Shown here: positions 48,587-61,500 of the stretch, piece by piece | How positions within the stretch are numbered: the first letter of the stretch is position 1 | Layout: each line of letters begins with the position of its first letter | NCBI RefSeq assembly: GCF_029227915.1 | Contig: NC_079886.1 | Coordinates: 8,122,001 to 8,186,000, forward strand | Length of the DNA stretch: 64,000 nucleotides | Direction: 5' to 3' | Source of the DNA: Hydractinia symbiolongicarpus | Lineage: Eukaryota > Cnidaria > Hydrozoa > Anthoathecata > Hydractiniidae | Translations under genes and position numbers: made by a program | The notes under the pieces: generated by a model | What the model saw: the letters and a program-made list of their open reading frames with translations, nothing else | Told to the model about the DNA's origin: nothing | Database searches by the model: none

Positions 48587-51500
48587 CTTTAGTTCACAGA
48601 GAGAGATTCGGGTATTGTATCATAGACTAATTGTTAACCCGTGGAAAAGCCACGGGGAGCCGATATCTCAAATGTGATATATTTTAATCATTCCGGTTGA
48701 CTTTCCAAGTACCAACGACTAGTCTTATATGAATGACCGTGTTTAGTCTGTTTATCAGCAAAATCGAGTTATGCTAAATCATGCATAAAATCTTTAAGAT
48801 ACAAGTAACATGTGGGATATATTTTTATCAACTTTGCTGCAGTTCGTGCATTCTTAACATGAAATCAACTCATGTGAAAGGCAATATACAGTAAGAAAAA
48901 AATTATTATTGGCTAAGTTTCCTATTCCTTTGAAGCCCATTTCAACCCAGTCCACCAACTGTTATCAATGTCATACATATATTCTGGAAAGTTACATGCC
49001 TTTTCATAAGTCAGTTCTCGTTGAGAAACTTTAATTTTAACCATGCTACATTCACAACTAAAATGTTTAATTCGCGCGACTAACACCTAATTCTAGCTTC
49101 AATTTTAACTTTTAAAGTTGCTTGATGTTATTCGAATGCATCTGGAGCAAGCATATTTCAAAGATCAGGGAGAATAGACCCAGAAGGAAATTACCTAGAG
49201 TAGTGTTAATCTAGTGGCTTGATCAATATCTTTGTCAAAATGTGCCAAATTCAAAGTTTCAATGTTTTTAATCAAATTAATTTATACTGCGTGTTTACTT
49301 AATTACGATAGGGGTTATCTATCTAGACACTAAAATTGGTCAAATTAATGTTATTATAAATCAGTTTTGGAAATAATTTACATCAAAATTTCTAACTGAT
49401 TCAATAACCTCTGAGATACATTTATGTCTAAACGATAAGCCAAACACAAGCGAGATATTAAATCAGGTGAGCAAAATCATATACACGGCCGCAATGAAGG
49501 TAGTTTGCTTTTTTTCCCAATTCATTTGACCTTGAGTCAGTATGACTTATTAGTCAGCGTAATTGCTGACATCTAATCTTAAATATGCAGAAGTATACTG
49601 TTTAACGGCGTGTCATTCCCTATATACCGCAAGCCTGCATAGGTCACGATAAGTTGTCTTTGAATTCTACGAGCTACGTGTTACAGCAGCGAACTGAACA
49701 TTACGTATTGCTGCAAACATTTTGCGGCTTGGTACACAAATCTGTCGTAGTTCCACGACTCGCTTCAAAAACGCAAATGGAGCAATTAAAATTGCCAGTT
49801 GCATACAAAGAGCAAAGATTATAAAAATATCTATGCGAATTTAGTTTGATATTGAAATCACTTGTTTTCGGGGAAGTCCCATTCTTCATTAGTCCGGAAG
49901 ATATTTCTTTCCTATTGATAATTTCTGGTGCGTTTCTCCACTCTCTCCTCACCCCTTTCCTAATTTATTGAAATCAACAAAGTATTTAATGCATTTGCTT
50001 TTTTATGTTAAAGTGAAACAGTTTAGTTGAATGGTAGTAGTCCGAAGAAAAAAATCAAGAAAAATGTTGTATTGCAGTGATATGTTACTTAACTGAATAA
50101 AGCAACCAAAAAAGGCTTTTCGTCAAAATATTTCTGCTTTCTACTTTCCCCACCCTTTCTACTTCCCCGACCCTCTTTAATTGTTCCACCCTACCACTTT
50201 TAAAAAAATCCTCATTTACTTGATACTCACGTCAGTCTTGCATTTACTAAATGTTGTTTTATACAAAACCACGCAAAGCCTGGATTGTTCTTAATCCGTT
50301 CATAATACTATAAAAATGACAGCCTGTTGTTGTATTTTCTTTTGTTGTTATATAAGAAAGAGGAAGGATATTTATGTAATAATAAATATATCGATAACAA
50401 AAACACTACAGAAACTAATATCAAATTTGTAGATAAAAACGAAACCAAATATGGTATTATGTGTTTCGTAATCATAAATGTTTTCTTGTTTATTCCTACC
50501 GAGCAGTTTTATTGACTGATTGTTGTAAAGGTACGAATGCTTCGAAGTAATAGTCCTTTTTGCCCATTCATACCATCAGAAGATTAACATAATATATTTC
50601 GCCCTTCAATTTAGTCTTGTAAACTACAGACTTTATTTTTTAACAAATTATTTACACTGTGAGAGGTTGGGAGGAGGGTTAAAGAGCAGTCATTTTGAAC
50701 AGACTTAAACGGATTCTAATATAACGGATAAAGCGCGAGCAGCCATTTTAAACACACAAAATGCGCGTACTAATAATGAAGATATCTGTCTATTAACCAC
50801 AATACTAACCGAAAAACCTATTCTTTCAGATTCCATGAAACAAAAACGGCTGTTAACAAACTACTGGATTCATTTTTATGTAGAGTACCTGTTGCTATTT
50901 AAATTCGGGTTTTTTAACAACGTCTCTTCTAGATACCTAATTCTCCAATCCATTTATACAATATTATATTTTCTATGTTAAGATATCAGGGTAAATGGTT
51001 TTGTAATTTTGGAAGGAAACTATGATTCATCGCACTTGGTATTAATTACGATTTGTTATTAGTGGGTCGCATTACATGCTTAATTGCCATGACTTAGCCA
51101 AACACCTAATCAATTTTATGTTAATAGACAGCAAAATTTAACCACAATTGCACCTTGTTTAATGCACTATCTGACCATGATTCTTAACAACGAAAAGTAT
51201 GTGTAATTGTAGTCCAGAAAAAACCCCGTGTTTGATAACTGATCTTGTTTTAAATAGTTTTTTTTATCCTATATGGTCGTAGTTTTATTTACAGTTCAAG
51301 ATAACAACATTTATAAAACAAATGCCTGTTTCCTATTATAACTGACTCTTCCTGAAATAATTTAGCAATTGGTAACACCTTTGTGCTAGTTTTCTGTCTT
51401 TTTTTACACAAACCAAGACAGCAAAATTTATCATTGTAGACATTGATGTAAAAAAATAAAGAACATCACAATGAATCATCTACAGTGTTTAAAAGTTGCG

Positions 51501-52489
51501 GTCTGTTACCAGTATTATGTCAAATGGTCAACCAATAGAACAGTGACAATGTACAAAACACTTGTTCAATATCAGTTTCTGAAAAGAAGACCTGGTTGCA
51601 AATATATAGATGACAGTACTATAAAATAAAAAATAAAATTTTACGTGTATTTATTTATTTTCACACCTACAGCTGTGTTCCTTTAAGCGACGGACATTTA
51701 GCGTCGTTAAATATAAAGCCATTACCAAACTATTGCTTTCTGGACAACTTTAATTTTTTACTCATTTCAATTACTCATTAGCGTGCCTATCAGACGAAAG
51801 TAGAGTGATAAGAACTTAACGTGTTTTTTATCATACATTAAAGTTGAGTTTCTTTACAATAATTTTGTTGTTATGTGGCTTCCTTGTGGCATCGTTAAAT
51901 TTATGTTTGTGTGGTCGCATGATAGTAAACAGCATGTTTATTATAAAGAAACATTAAAATTCCTTTTTAATCTTACTCATGTAGTGGTAAATATCACATT
52001 ATTATATGACCTCAGCAACATTTTTAATTTAATTAGTTACACATTTTGTTTATAAGTAACACGTGGCTTCTATAATGCGATGCAACGACCAGCCTAAATT
52101 TAGTACATAAAAAGGGTGGGAAAAGATGGAAAAACGGCAGGGATTGTAGCTAAAAACAGTTTTAGCTAGACTTTCTTTGTTCAAAAATTCATGTAAGTTT
52201 CATGCAACAAAGATTATGATTAATATAACGGTGTTCGACTTTGATTGGCACACCAGCCTAATGAATAAACACATGAATTTGTTCTTTGTAAGTAGTTATT
52301 AAACAGGTGAAAAGTAACAAATGTTTAGCATATAGGAACTCACGCAACATTTAGTCTCAGCCAAGACTTTGTAAAAGCGTGTAGCTTGATTGAATATAAA
52401 AACAAAACAAATTGTTTGAACTATCTTTTCATCAAATATATTTTTACTACAATATTTACAATTTTAATTACAATCATGTTAAATAAATT

Positions 52490-52495
52490 TTTATT
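52490..52495 (-). terminator. homeobox gene polyadenylation signal
   Basis: AATAAA on the minus strand about 220 bases after the homeobox stop codon. Confidence 0.45.
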
Positions 52496-52712
52496 ATCAC
52501 AAAACTTTCAAAGAGTCATTTAAATACTTCGCACTTCGCACAGTGGCTACCATAATTTCAAATAAATAAATAAATTCTTCGTAACAAATACTTGAAGGTT
52601 GACTTGTCAAGTTAACATTGTTCATGACATGTCTAACAGTGTCGTTTTACTAACGAGACGCCCATTCGACGATTTACTTCAGGAGAAAACATTTATGGAA
52701 CGTTCCCTATCT

Positions 52713-55552
52713 TCACCTTGTGTAACTTCTCAATCTGCCATGTAACTCTTGGAGTTCTTGTTTTGAGCGAGTGTAATCAGAAATCGTTAAATCGTCTCTG
52801 TTAAAATCAGTCCTGTAATATATTCTACTTTTTTCCGGTGACATTTCACGTATAGGAGAGGAAAGGGACGATCTATGTAGTGGCAAAACAGGAAATGGCA
52901 GCAAAGATGTAAAGTGTGGCTGTAACCACGGGCTGGAACTGGGATAGTATATTCCATGAGGCCCAGATATTCCTGAAAGGATTGGTTTTCTTTGCTTTCT
53001 TTGTCGCCGGATTTTCGCTCTTCGGTTTTGACACCAAATCTAAAGTAATACAGACGAAAAATTATTTGATTGACTTAGACAAGTAAGAACATGCCAAAGT
53101 TCACAAAATCAGCGCGTTAGAAAAACAGTTACTACGTGGACACACAAACCACATATTAAATTGTATAGATATGGGTGGCAATTAAAATAGATTATATTGA
53201 CCACGTACCTGTATTCTTGTTTCAGATACTTTCATTTTCTTTGCCAACATTTGCCTTGTGTACGCATCTGGGTAGTTAGTTTCATTGAATAACCTTTCTA
53301 ATTCTTCCACTTGTTTAGATGTGAAGCATTGTCTCGTTTTCTTGCCATTGTTGTTGAGGTCGTCAACTATAATTCAAACCAATAATAAGGTTAGTAATAC
53401 AGCAAAAACGCAAAGTATAGTAAAGTAGCTGCTAGTTTTAGTAGCTACCTAAAAGTTTTATCTGCCGCAACTTTTTGGCAAATAAATTTTTTTTTACTTT
53501 AATTGCTAAAAATTATCCAAAGTCCTGCCGTTTGTAGATTCCGACAAGGTAAAATTTATTTAGTCGGTTGCAGATTAAATTGCACAAAGTGATACCGTTA
53601 ATTGTTAGTAATTTTGTTTGGTTAATTCTGCTGTAAATGCCGTTCAATTGGATCACTTATGTTTAAACGGAAATCAATTTTTATTCGGTGATAACAACAT
53701 AGCTGGAGCCGTAATATTTCTTTTTGCTAAATTATTATTAACTTTAAATTATCGGTGAGATAAAACCTATAAACATATTCGGTGTCATTAGAAAAGCCTT
53801 TGTAAAAAGTCGATTGCTTATTAAGAACTATCATCTAAGACGTCATGGCTCAGCTAGGAAGCCGCGGTTAAAAAGTATGTATTATAACGTTTTTGATATG
53901 CCTAATGTCGGACTGATGAGTCAGCTTTAATAGATTATAAAAAACAATTGATCATTTACTGTTAAACCTTTTTATGAAATGGTTTTGTTTAAATTTGTTT
54001 CACATTGAGATGCCATAACCGTATTAGAGCAAAGTCGGTGATTGTGTCACATTAAATCAAGAACCACTCGCCACGGTGTATTGGTTAGTCAAATTAAATA
54101 ATGGTCAAATCTGCACGCCGCTAATTATACAAATGCATCTTTTAAATTACTTATTACTACCTTAGAAGAGGGGACACATATTTGTTAAAAAAGGTCGCAT
54201 AGAAATTGTATTTCTTTTAATAGAACATCATTATAATTAATGAGCGTAGTAACAAAATGACGTCAAACAGATTGACAGGTACAACCATGATTTATGTCTT
54301 TGCCTCTTGCCATCTTTTTATTTCTCCGCCCACCTGGGTATGTTATCCACTGTCACAAAATAAACATTTCCCGTCCTTCTTTCCTTTGCATAAAGTAATT
54401 AAATTTCTAAATATGCTTTTTGTGACGTCGCTGACGCCTTTTAGACACAAGGACAAGAAATAACAAATAGATTGATTCCTTCTGGTCTATTAATCATTAC
54501 CTGAACACCCCCATGTGCATAGTTAAAAGTTTATTAGCAGGAAATTTGTTCTGACAAAAGGAATACGTGTTTCTTGCATGAAATAACAATACGGAGTAGT
54601 GCTTATAACCATGTTAATATTTTTATGCGAATATGCACCCCGTACTCAAATATCCCTTGAAACTGTTATATACTGCATTTAACAAAAAATCTGACAATAA
54701 CAAAAACGCCCTATTTTTCTTTGTGCTAAATTTATTCTAAGTTGTCATAGGTTAGCAATTGCTTATTAGTGTTGTTCATATAACTGACACGCAGAAAAAT
54801 TGTTAATTTCCGCAAAAAATAACTTCATTTTCCTTTTTATTGTTTCAGCGACTTTTTTAATGACTAGGAAATCGGAGATGACGAGAAATGCGTTATTTGC
54901 CTAAACGGTATTCAAAAAATAATTCAACAAATTGCACTTCACGGCTCAATTTTTTAAAAAAAGGGAATTAACGGTTAACTATAAGTTTTCTCCTACTTTA
55001 TCATTGCTGACTTATTTTGATGTTTGGAATAGCTATAAACCGAATGATGACTTATTAGTAATTATTTTAAATGATGCTTAAAAACTGCATCATCACTTTA
55101 ATCCGCCAGTCAGCATCCGAAAAATAAAATAATCCTTGGACAACTCATATACTTAATTATTTTGTTTATGTGTTATCTGGAGTAAACAAGAAATTGATGA
55201 GAAAAATGAGAAAATGCATTCTGCAAAATTGTCGTTTACCGCGGGGTTTCTTTAAAAAGTTTTAGGAATCACATTTTTGGCAAAGTGAGTTGTCAGGAAT
55301 AACATTACAAAGCTGCAAATATAAAATTTTATTTATCTTTCATTTCTGTTAGTAAGTTAAAACAGAAATAAAAGAGAAAAAGTTGTCCTTACCATATTCG
55401 TTCATTTCTTCGTTGCCGCTTTCCCTGTTCATTTCATCGCTACTCTCTGTTTCAGATTCATCGCTCAATCCAAGAATGTCTTTAACGAAGAATGGACTGG
55501 TTCTCTTTGCAAATGATCGATCTTGTGCAATCTGGATCTCCATTTGTCTCAT
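52713..55552 (-). CDS. paired-like homeobox transcription factor (3 exons)
   Basis: Nuclear DNA-binding regulator. Exons 55552-55393, 53366-53209 and 53039-52713 (GT-AG), 645 nt, 214 aa. Residues 21-28 (FFVKDILG) form an eh1-like motif, the Groucho/TLE corepressor docking site, followed by an acidic Ser/Glu stretch. The homeodomain is residues 61-120: CFTSKQVEELERLF, NYPDAYTRQMLAKKM, then IWCQNRRAKIRRQRK. Q50 and the NYPD helix-2 start fit the PRD-like class. The near-invariant WFQNRR reads WCQNRR, so Phe49 is Cys. The intron inside helix 3 (after residue 106, before IWC) is at a position used by many paired-like genes. No paired domain and no OAR motif are visible. I cannot assign the family with confidence. 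Start: first ATG in the frame, with the eh1 motif close behind. Confidence 0.9.
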
Positions 55553-58500
55553 CTTTTAAATTGATGTGATAAGATATGTTGAGATAATCTTGTTAAGTCT
55601 ATATGTTAACTAATTTACTGTACGTTTGACTTAACGTATTAATTTATTTATAAAAGCTTATTAAAGGCTCTTGAGATGTATCTCTGTTGTGATTTCCTTC
55701 TCAAGTAATTTCAAGTAGCAAAAGATTACTAATTTATAACGATTCTTGCTAACGACTAAAGGCAATTAAATTAAAAAAGCAATTAATTAATGGTTTTCCT
55801 CAACGTTCTTAGATATAAAAACTTATTTAACTCATCCTCCGGGGTTTTTTTAATTATCTGTGTGTTTAATTGCCACTCCTTTTTGTTCTTATACTCAATT
55901 GTTTTCAATTATTTTCTACTACTATTTTGTTTCGTGTCAATGTCAATTATTGTTTATAATACTTTAATAGACTTCCTGCCGTTTTTGCGGGGATTCGAAC
56001 ATACGAACAGGCTTCCTATACAATCATATATTTTAATATAAGATTTTACTCATACAATTCAAGAAATTGTCATTGTCTAAGAAGGACATCTCTTCAACAT
56101 CACATAATGACATGGACAATTTTTAATTTTTCAAAGATGTTACAATTTCGCTGCGATCAGATGTGGTACGTTTGCGGTCAGGCACAACACTACGCAGTTG
56201 TTAATTTTTGGTGAATTGTGCATGTGTCTGTAAAACGCTCAGCCAACGCGTCAATTTCCCTTGCCAAAAAAGGTTAAGTTGGTAATTGGTTTCTCTTTCG
56301 AATCTTCTAGCAAATTAAGTGGGCTGGGAGTTCGACTAACTGTTACAGAGTTCAATTTGACTCTGTTAGTACAAAGTTTAAAATTTCTCAGTTTAAAATA
56401 GTACAGTAAATTTTTTGCATCAAAAATGATCATCAAACGGTAAGCACAAGCTTCAAAAAACATGTTTTGTCGGAAACATTTGAATGACGTCAGGTTGATA
56501 GCCATAAAAATACTTCTACCAACCAATAAATCACCGTTGCTAGATTAATTGTACAGGAGATGCTGTATAAAGAACAACATGGTGAAGGTACGAAGCAATT
56601 AATTCTGCCTCGTTTATTTTGATCGTTCCTCCAACTTAACGAGACTCCCTTTGTGTTATGGAAACTATGTCATTAGCCTTTTGTATTTCCATTGCAGTCA
56701 ATTACTATAAATTTCCTGCTGCATAACTAAACTAGTTAAATAGGAAATTAGAAAAGAATAAGTAAAAAAAAGCTAATAAAAGTATATATTTACAGATGTA
56801 TAAGCATTTAAGGGTTTTATATAATACGGAATGGAGTGTAAAAAATGGAGCCGTTATTACATATTCTTTGACTTTTCTAAGTATTTTAAATTTATTCAAT
56901 ACGCATGAGAAACAAAAATATGTTACCTCACGCATACATAAAACAAACTTTTCAGTCAAGTTTAAAGGTGATCTTGTAATTACCGACATACTGGCATAAA
57001 TGCGACCCAATTAATCAAAAATTGATAGCTATTGCCAAATCAGAATAGAGCTCCATGCATTGTAGGTAACCTCAGACATTTATTTGGGATAAACCATCGG
57101 CAGTTTTTATATTTCTTCGCACCTCGAATTCTGGGAGGTCAAATAAGATAACATACGCTTAAAAAAAATTAAAGGGAACCAAATTTTCTGTTTGCACCCC
57201 TAAGTGCAAGCTTCTTCCTTGTTCCTATCCTTACATCGCCAAAAATTATCTTAAGGGGCTTCCTAAGCAGAAGGAAGTTAATGACACAACCTTTTTTGTC
57301 CATACAAACCTAGCACTATAAACGTATGTGATAACTTCTCAACCTATCCACTTCCTTCCTATTCTTCTTAAACCACATAGAGAACGATGTAATTTAAGTA
57401 CAGAAACATGGTAACGAATTTATCATTCGGATGTGATTTTGAGCATTTGCGTCATTGCGTGGGTGGATAATAGGACAAACTTCCATTCTAACCACCAAAA
57501 ACAAAAAAGGTATGTTATCTTCTGCTATTAAAAACTCATTAAAAGATACTGTCTACACGGGCTTCCAATCGCGTTGTACATTGAATCAATAATTGAGAGG
57601 TCCTTTAGACTATTTTTAGAATAGTCAGAGAAAGAAAAAAACATGTTCGGAAAAATTTTTTTTCGGTTTGTTCCATCTATGATAAGAAAGATCATTATCA
57701 ACGAGTTTCCCAAAGAAAATAAGGCCTTTGATATTTTAAAGGATATTCGCGATTTCACATCTTAACCACATAAACTGGTTGACGCAAAAATCATCTAAGC
57801 ACGAGTATAGTTTTTCTTTTGAATGATGAAGCAAAAATGTGTGAGTGACGCATTTTCGTCGATTAAGTTTACTATTATTATTAAAAATTTCACCGTTCTT
57901 GCTTTTGACTCATCTAAGGAGACCATAATATTGAGATAACTGATATGACACCGAGCCTATCTTCTATATAATATTGTCTACGGAAGACAATGATTCAGTT
58001 ACTAAATACTATGCCTTTGAGAATTGTTCTTTCTTCTCAAAAGTCTAATATGATTAACTAGGAAGATATAGGTTTGGGTCATTCATTAAAAAAGAATTGT
58101 TTTTCCCTTTTAACGTCTTTGACATGTTGTAAATTAATTGCCACATGATGGTAAATGTCATTTGTCATAAACAAATAGTGAACAGAAAAATCAGAAAACG
58201 CTCGTTAACGAATCTAGACGTGAGAAAAATGCAAAGTAGTCCTATATTTTTGAAAGCTTCATATTTTTTGTATGAACATCAACATATAAAATAAATTCCC
58301 AAGAATGCAGTTAATAAGGCAATTAATTGCAAGTCGAAGCTAGCTAAGCATGCTTTGAAGACAAATTGTGGCGTAATCAGTCACAAAGATGAACAAAGAA
58401 AGCCGGTTGTTGTGCTGTGGCTGTAACTAAATAGCCAACCAAAATTACAGACACATAGAAGCTTTTTTGCAATCTGCTATATCAGAAAAATAACTACACA

Positions 58501-61500
58501 AATAAAACGCCGAAGTAGACCGTTATCGTTGCCAGGGAATTTCCTTGTTAAGAGTAAATCATAGCTATCCTTTTTTATAACGTCTGGTTATTTCAAATTA
58601 AACCACTCATTATTATCTGTTAAATTAAACACGAAGTTTATTTGGCAATGTTTTAAAATAGTTACGCGAATATAGATGCATATTTTTTTCTTTTTAATTT
58701 TTGACCAACTCTTTTAGATTAACCTTTGTTCAATCGGCATTATTTTATGTGTAATATAAGGAAAGACGTTAACATTTAGCTAGAGAGTAGGGTATGATAA
58801 AGAAAATGCAAAAATCTAGCAATAAAAAAGCAAAAAGATTTCCAGTTTTACGAATTTTTAATGAAATAAACACCTTCATACACCTTATGTTTTAAGACTC
58901 CACTTAAGACAAAAAAAACAGACTATTGAAGTTAAATTGAACTATAGCTCTTCCCTGCAAAAAAAGATTAATCATATTAACTGTATTGTCATTGGATTTC
59001 CTGTTTGCTGTGCTATTTCTTCTTCCTGATTAATTCTACGCAAAAATAGGCAAATAGATTTACTAGACTCGTAAAAAAAAGCACGGAAATGTATCTTTGT
59101 TAAATACACGTTCAGTGAGCCAGGAAGGACGGAAGGTTAGAAAATGACGCACGAAAGAAATTGCTGCAAACTGATACACTCATCTGCAAATGTTGCATTA
59201 CACGGCAATAAAGTGCGAGAATGAGTTATTCTATTCTATTATTTTAAATTTTGTAAAGAACAATGCTTCTTTGATTAAAAAAAACACCATGGGAGTTAAT
59301 TTTACGCTCATTAAGATATTAGTTCTTTATATATTAGTTCTTTTGTGTGTCTAAAATTATATTTTCCGCACGCTGAAGCAAACTACTCTTATTTTTGCTG
59401 GGAGGTCTTTTTGATTATTTCAGACAGATTTTAAATTTATTCAACCACAATATATATATTTTCTTTGCTTTTAAATTTACAATCATTTTTGTAACTGATC
59501 ATTAAAATTATTTTCGAGACAGCAAAAGATAATAATTCTCAAAGGAGGGTATATCTAAGAAAAAAAAAGGTTCTTGGAAGATTTTGTTACAACTATACTG
59601 ACATACTTCATAACTTATATTGACACGTAAGAGGCAATGTAGTCACATTTTCCCAAATAAGCGTTCAACAGAAATAGTTTCAGATTTTTCCAGCTTCACA
59701 GTACTGAAAAATAAGTACTGTTTAACACTTTTGAATGTGTACCAAGTATTTGGATGATATGCAGTAAATCTAAGTTTATTTTCCTGCGAAGGCTCATATA
59801 CAATTTCAACAAAGACTTATTTTAAAAGTATTTCAGTTCTCTGTAACAACTAAATATGCTTAACTTTTCCAAGCAACTTCAAGTATTTTTTCATTACCTT
59901 AATTAATTCTTCTATAAAGTTTGACGTTAAAAAAAAAAAAAAAAAATGGGAGAAATCAAGCCGGATCTATGGTAGACAAGTTGCCGCCTGTGTCAGTGAC
60001 TGTTTGAAATTAAATATCTTTGTTGTATTTGATTTAAAGCCAAAATAGTGTCACGAGTAACAGAATTTTATGTTAAACAAGGAAGTTTTTAAAGAGAACA
60101 CTTATTGTCATCAACGACGCCTTAATTTTAATCCTAACCCCATAGAGTACTTTAATCGCAATCTTAACCGTTTATTAGTTGTTATTTATCTTATACATGG
60201 AGCTAATGAACTCAGAGTTACTGATTAATTGCTACAAAACCTAAAAGCATTAAAAAATATGGTTCTTGTCGAATTGCCCTATGAGTATGCTTTCTGTCGA
60301 AATCGTTAAAATTAAATAGAAATTTTAAAATAAGGAATCCAGCCAGCATGCAACGTTTGAACTCGTTTGGTAATAATATAGTTTATCCTACATTTTATAG
60401 CTACGTTAGTCAAGTTCATTAAAAATCGAAGTCATATAAAATAACCAAACTAGAAACAGTCCAGCAAATAAAATGTTACAAGAACTTAGTTTGCATAAAT
60501 AGTTCTTGCTAACACGTGACTGATTTTGTATCTCGTGCATAATGTGGTCTCACTAGAAAAAGATAATGAATTGATTCTTTAATTATTATTTGATACTATA
60601 ATTAATGATGTGTTTGTCAACAAATAAGCAGATAATTTTATCTACCGGCAATTAGTGTCAATTTAAGGTCTCTTCAATCATTTCAGGAGTTATGTTTTTT
60701 CATTATAAACCTGTTTTGACAAAAAAGAATTTTCTTCCAACATGCTTTCTTATTGTTTAATAACATTTTAATTACATATCTTTGCAAGTTTTAGGATTTG
60801 CTAAAAACGTTCATACATTATATTAATGAACAAAATTACATTCCATTCTATATTGGATAGCAACCAATTGTTTTTGCAATGGCAACTTAAGAATCCGACA
60901 ACAGAATAGGGCAGTGCCTGTTTTATATGTGGTCTTTTCCTGACACCTGTTAACAAATGCTTTCATTAAACCAGCATTTGAGGTTAAAGGGGGTCGTACC
61001 TACTATCTATTAACGTAAATACCTAACTACTGCTGATTTGCAAGAGACCTTTATGGTTTTTTTGAGATAGTATCTGATTACTGACAATGTAATCAATTCA
61101 TAACGCCAAAAGACAGAGTCTAGGTTTTCTAAACTTTTAAGTGTATCAGCTAGTTTTATTTTTCGTTATCTCCAATCTTTTCAGTCATTTGCGGTAAACA
61201 TAGAAACGTCATGTTATGATTATTCCGAAAACTTATACATACCATTCTCCTCCTCTAAAAATTATAGCTAATAATTTTTTTTTACAAATTTTACAAATTT
61301 AACGGTTATGTTTCCTAAGCATAAAAAAATCAAACATAAAAATAATGATAAAGCATGAGTAGAAAGATCTCTTTAGAGATACCAGTCTTAAATTAAGGTT
61401 TTAAAAGACTTCCTAGTCAAGGAAATACACCATTGAACTTAGACAATATCTCTTTTGTGTAATAAGCGTATTATTTTAAAAAAACAGCATTACGGTTCTA

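Larger units (their letters stand above)
38530..52480. other. gene-poor intergenic region
   Basis: About 14 kb without a gene I can name. It holds dispersed repeats (listed separately), short tandem arrays, one TATA-like box and two exon-like scraps. The remaining open frames are short and look like chance. Confidence 0.45.

Noticed and set aside
53908-53930. CTGATGAG hammerhead core in homeobox intron 1
   Set aside because: No GAAAC strand with a matching stem follows, so it is a chance octamer.
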